A stretch of 64,000 nucleotides of DNA from Dioscorea cayenensis subsp. rotundata (lineage: Eukaryota > Streptophyta > Magnoliopsida > Dioscoreales > Dioscoreaceae): contig NC_052489.1 of assembly GCF_009730915.1 (NCBI RefSeq), forward strand, positions 28,451,916 to 28,515,915, read 5' to 3'. The position numbers and the translations under genes are program-made. Under the pieces are notes generated by a model. That model made no database searches. It was not told the origin of the DNA and saw nothing but the letters and a program-made list of their open reading frames with translations. The first letter of the stretch is position 1, and each line of letters begins with the position of its first letter. Positions 59,140-64,000 of the stretch are shown here, in pieces.

Positions 59140-59809
59140 CAGGAGTTTGTTTGAAGAGTCCTGGATAATTTATTGACTCAATTGCAACACCATTAGAACA
59201 TGCACCTGAAATTAGGCTTCTCAAAAGTCAGTAATCATCTAAAAAAATAAACCTTCCAGGTGTACAACAAAGCATAGAAAGTATAGAAAGTATTAACTTA
59301 AAAAGAACACATACTTTCTTCCATTGTGCATCAATCAACGCAGCAAAATAGGCAGAGATTAGACCAAATGAGAACTGGAGAGGGAGAGAGAGAGAGAGAG
59401 AGAGAGAAGCAGATAAGTACTCTGTATTGGCATGAATTCACATAGCAATTGGCTGAAAAGAACCTGCAATCAGATCAGTAAAAACTAGGACAAAGGGATA
59501 GCTTGATACATACAAAGCCGGATGGCTTTGCCTTTTGCTCACTATTTTGAGACAATATCTTGTTCCACATATATTTGTTACCATTAAATGTATCATATAT
59601 GTAAATTTACAATCGTCTGTACAGGTGATTTGTCTGAAACACTCAAAATGGTGAGCTGCAAGCTTGAGAATACTCCTAATAAGTAACAAAAACCCGGCTG
59701 CAGCCTCAGGCACCAAAATCGACATCCCTGCTTGCATATTTGATATCAGCATTGGTATAACACAATCACCTCTCAAATTGCTACATATTATCACTAAAAT
59801 CCGCTGCAA
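59140..59809 (-). CDS. Unidentified coding-like fragments, - strand
   Basis: Three candidates. 59809-59438 is open for 123 codons (CVIPMLISNMQAGMSILVPE, then AAAGFLLLIRSILKLAAHHF). 59374-59315 is a 60-bp exon between CAG and GTATGT (FSFGLISAYFAALIDAQWKK). 59205-59140 is 66 bp between CAG and GTATGT. They look more like protein than chance, but I cannot join them into a model or name a family. Could be a relic or the 3' end of an unknown gene. Confidence 0.25.
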
Positions 59810-60376
59810 ATCATGCCATCAACACTTATCAATGCAACTTGTAACATAAGCAGGAAGCCCATTTGACAGCCATATGAACCTTTTACTTGATAATCAAGGG
59901 CAAACAATGAAGGCCATGCATCAAAATTGAGGTTCAACATTGCTCTGGGAAGGTGAGATTCAAAATAAATAAATAAATAAATAACAAAATAAAATAAATT
60001 AAGGAAGAAGAAGAAGAAGGCAATAAGCATTGCAAAATAAAACCATAGCATAGACTTATTTGGGAATAACTTAAGTGCATAGAAGTCACAAAACTATAGA
60101 AAATGTAGGACATTCAATTACCCAGACACTAAAAATAATAAATCAGGATAATGATAAGGCTACAGTCATCCTGAACAGATAATATGATTAAATTCAAGCT
60201 CAAACATCAAGGCACTAATCAGAGAATGTGGCTGCTCTATATAAGGCACACTATATATTTAACATTGTAAACAGATTATGAGTTCAGATGCAGATCGTTT
60301 GACAATCATTAGTGCAGGAAAACATAAATCATACCCAATGAGAATGGCCATTCCTGTTCTTCAATCATAGGACATA

Positions 60377-63300
60377 TCAGCTCTGAGCACACTCAAACGG
60401 ATGAAAAGTTCCTTCTGCAAACTCATGCACTGGAAATTGCTCAAAAAATTGCAGAGGCCTGCATGAGTGTTCGACAAAAGGAGGTGGTGAAAACCACAAG
60501 CAAAAAGTTAGAGCTCCTGGTGGAATGTTAAAATTAAAACAAAACATGGGAGAAAATTGGAACAGAAGATTATTATGTAAATCAAAACTCGTTTTCCATT
60601 AGAATCTACCAGGGATGGAAGATGAATTTTTACAGCTGACAGTATATGTTGTGTAATAACTTATCTTAGATGATGATACTAATTTGAATGCAGTTGTCAT
60701 TGCACAGGTACGATCACTCACATTCGATTAGATATTCCACCTTAAACGGCTAAAGCTAACCAAAAATCACAAAATGCAACCACCACCAAACCCTTCATTA
60801 CCGAAAGGCCTGCTATTTTCTCCGAGTAATTTTCTCATGCAACCAAATTCTACACCAAAGCAAACAGATTCACAAGAAAGGCAAACAATGGTTATGGTTG
60901 ACATTTGACAGTCTTTATACAAAATTTGCAGTTAGAGGTGGTATGATTATGGTTAACAGTCGAAATGGCAACTTTACATAAATTCCAATAGAAGCTTTGA
61001 CAACTCTAAGTTCCCATAAAAGGTATTAAGAAAATGTTCAACCCATTGCATGCGAACAGAAAAAGGAGCATATAAAGATATACTGCATGTCACTCATGCC
61101 ACAACCTTGCTCACTCCAAAACATGCTCTCTGAACAATCATTAGTGAAAAATAATTTGACCACAATTATCACACTCAGAAGCAGCATTTATTTACAAACC
61201 ATTAACATGTTGTCTGTGTGCCAATAAATTATGAACCACAAGCTGGATGCCAATAAATATAATAACCTTTTAACAAGTTGGATGATAGAAATTTAACAAA
61301 TTTGAACAACAGCAGATATATTGCTATCCCCAATAACCTTATACCCTATGAGAATAATATACAAACATACATACGTGTATATATATATACATGCAAGCAT
61401 AGATAGTAATTATCATAAATGAGAAAGTGTGCAAATCATACAAAATTGTTTCACGGCTGCGGCGTAGTTTCCTTTGATTGATTTCTATAGCACTTAACAC
61501 ATCTGCGGTCACCGGTCCGGCTACTCCAGCAACCATAGTAGAAACTTGACCATGTGGTGTCCACATCTGCAAAGCATTATTAGAAATCATATACCCAGCC
61601 TTGATATCGCGAACATTATTAACCTCTCTAGCCATGATTACCTTAATGGTATTGTCAATTCCACTGGTGGCAACAGCACAATCAAATGGATGGCACTGTA
61701 CACAATTTACAACTAGGAAGGAAAAAACAATTAAGTCAATAGACAAAAGAAAGCATACCACCAATACTATAGTGTGCTAAAATTAAGAAAGCTGTTCTAC
61801 CAGCTCGATCTCCTTCAAGCATTTTCATCAGTCTTCCAGTTCTCTTCTCCCAGATAAACCATCGACCATCATCACTTCCACTGGCAACATACTCACCTAC
61901 AGAAAGCAGTGTAAATCTGAGCATATGAAATGAGGATACAGAGGAAACACATCCTCAAAGCATCATTGTTGATGGCAAAGTCACAATTTTAAAACAGAAT
62001 TAAAATTACACCTAGGGAACATGCAAAAATTCCCATTCAACTTTAAAAAGGAAGCGAACTTGCAAATGTGAAAGTAAAAAATCACAATAGTACTATATTA
62101 TTTGAGGCGATCTTGACTCAACAACTAGGTTCAAATGATAAGTACCATGTGTGCCCATATAAGATGGCACAAGATGATTTTCAAAACCTTGATCTCAATC
62201 CTAGATACCAAGAAATAAAGAAACAATTTCTTTAAAGTACAAATTCAATCTCAAAGGGTTAAAAGCGAAGATAGATTTAGAGCCACGAGAAAGGCTGCCT
62301 TTATTAACAACCAACAACCTCAAGCAATAGATCATGCAAGGAATTCTAGTGATGCAGAAGAGTAACTGTTGTGGTTTCTTCTCAGCTTCCACTTCATTTC
62401 TATCAGTTAAGAGTAAATTACATGCATTAAAGTTTATAAGGAGTAACTACAGAGCATATTTTACAAAAGATATTTTGAATCTTGTGAAGGAAAACAGGTG
62501 AGTATTAGATGATTATCTGATAATTCCTGTCAAAGCTAATCAACATAATAGTGAGAACTGAGTGCCATGAAATAGGTGCAACATGACATTTGCGTGCCAA
62601 AAATCAGTATCTGAAGCACAATAAAAGAACAACGAAAACAACTTAAAAATAATATACTCTTCTTTTTGTAAGTTTGTTCCCATCAGGTGTACTCTTCTGA
62701 CTTATTTGTATGATTATAAACAACAAAATGGTTGCAAATCCAACTCTAACATGCATCTCCATTCAACAATGACCGGAGGAATCCAACCATGGATAACAGC
62801 TAGTTTTCATGGATAGTGTTCAAAACAACAAAAAGAACTTCTGACTCAACAAATTTATGTTTGGGCATCAAATTCAGAATATTAGATCCATATCAATCAC
62901 ACCTAGTTGACCAAGAAAGCTTGCTTGTTTAATGTCCGTCCCCATATTGCAGTGGCCAATATATCTTTGCTTCATATCGATTGCAACTTCTGACTGCAAA
63001 TTACAAAGAATACTTGAGTAAAACAAGAAAGTCTTATCATGCAACCAAATACCTAGACAAAGTAAGCAAAAAAGATAACAAAAAATTGCGAAAAGGTGAA
63101 AGCAGCTGTGCATACAGTCTCGATAGTGCAACATACTTTTTCCCATGAAACCTAGTTCCTGATAATTCTATAGCTACACAACTGAATACAAGTACAAGAC
63201 TACAGTGTGATAAAAAAGAATATAATATTTCAATATTTAAATAATTAACAAAATTAGCTAACAGATGGGCACATGCATATTTCCAATCATTAGTTAAGAA

Positions 63301-63923
63301 ACACCTATGGTACTTTGACTGATAGATACTTAATTAACAACATAACTGTAAAGGAGTTCAATTAAAGATCACAAACTAAGAACCAGGCATTTCCACTAAA
63401 GAACAGATTTTTTCCATGCTATTGATGTTGGAGGTAGTTATGTAGATGAAATACCACTTTATCACCCAAACACCAATTGGCTACCTAAGCAGGAATAAAT
63501 GTTTTCCTGTTGTTGGTTGCTTTCCAAACTTTCAAGATATATCACCACGATAAATTCAAGTTTTCATTTAAAGCTGAAAAAGAACCTGATAATCATATTC
63601 ATTTTGAGAGGACGATGAAGGACCATTTGTGCTGCAGGTTTCTCTGGTCCAATTATCTGCTCGATGAAATCTCAAATTCAAACTTCCATGAAGCATATTT
63701 GACTCATTTTCATGGTCCTCATCACCCAGTATAGAAGTTTCAAAGTCTAATTCCATTTCATCGTCAAAATCTGAATCCTCTCTTTCATATCGTAGCGCTT
63801 CTTGAGATGCATCAGAGATCAACTCTGACCGCAAAAGTACTTCACTCAATGACCTCATCCTTCCATTTCTAAATTCTGTCATATCTGTTCCCTCATTGTC
63901 TTTTCTATCTTTTTCCAATTCAG
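60377..63923 (-). CDS. ASG2: DCAF8/WDTC1-type WD40 protein (ASG2-like), 3' part; 5' end outside window
   Basis: A substrate receptor of CUL4-DDB1 ubiquitin ligases; Arabidopsis ASG2 affects germination and ABA response. Visible exons: 63923-63586, 62993-62903, 61896-61801, 61712-61642, 61566-61442 and 60458-60377 (stop). The phases join. The first visible exon is a Ser/Glu/Asp-rich linker (YEREDSDFDDEMELDFE). Next come the last WD40 blades: VAIDMKQRYIGHCNMGTDIK, GEYVASGSDDGRWFIWEKRT, VNCVQCHPFDCAVATSGIDN, IK/MWTPHG. The C-terminus HEFAEGTFHPFECAQS is the ASG2 signature. The N-terminal WD40 and TPR exons lie beyond 64000. The 75-bp intron 61567-61641 is a multiple of three with no stop. Confidence 0.9.
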
Positions 63924-64000
63924 CTGCATGAATGAAAGATATCTTACATGATCCTGAGTATGAGAGCGAATACCAAACTGATAAAATAGAATAAACATGT

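Overview
The window is nuclear DNA from a flowering plant. The genes are split by GT-AG introns, the spacers are AT-rich and full of (AT)n and (TAA)n microsatellites, and plant transposable elements are common. All recognised genes belong to plant families (SVP-like MADS, TIR1/AFB F-box, GEM-like GRAM protein, PPOX1/PDX3, SKIP, ASG2). The GC-rich first exon of the auxin receptor gene fits a monocot, but I cannot name the species. One run of exactly 1000 N (14436-15435) is an assembly gap.

Layout. (1) 1-14435: a tandem array of three SVP/StMADS11-type MADS-box copies on the + strand. Copy 1 is cut by the window edge and its visible exons are intact. Copies 2 and 3 are decayed and share a 4-base insertion in the MADS exon. 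A hAT-like MITE and an RTE-type LINE relic sit among them. (2) 15540-22536: a broken Ty3/gypsy element on the - strand (RNase H, RT, protease, gag, PBS, one long LTR), with a second CCGG-rich hAT-like MITE inside the LTR. (3) 22.5-27.8 kb: a Tourist-like MITE, a solo LTR with a TATA-like box, and a purine-permease pseudogene. (4) 28.0-35.4 kb, - strand: a Bet1-like SNARE gene, an unidentified broken ORF pair, and a GEM-like GRAM-domain gene. (5) 35.4-39.6 kb: three more non-autonomous DNA transposons. (6) 39.9-42.2 kb, + strand: an AFB4/AFB5-clade auxin receptor. (7) 46.3-57.5 kb, - strand: PPOX1/PDX3 (NAD(P)HX epimerase fused to PNP oxidase, 13 exons), SKIP with an intronless CDS, and a small PHD-like zinc-finger gene. 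(8) 60.4-64.0 kb, - strand: the 3' half of a DCAF8/ASG2-like WD40 gene.

The genes do not form a pathway. They are independent housekeeping or regulatory genes: vesicle fusion, GRAM-domain/ABA-type responses, auxin perception, vitamin B6 salvage and NAD(P)HX repair, splicing/transcription, and CUL4-DDB1 substrate selection. The most informative story is the SVP-like array, where lesions and insertions let copies 2 and 3 be ordered in time. Exon coordinates were set by reading splice sites and checking frame. The summed CDS lengths divide by three for AFB5 (618 aa), PPOX1 (555 aa), GEM-like (244 aa), Bet1-like (127 aa) and PHD-like (177 aa).
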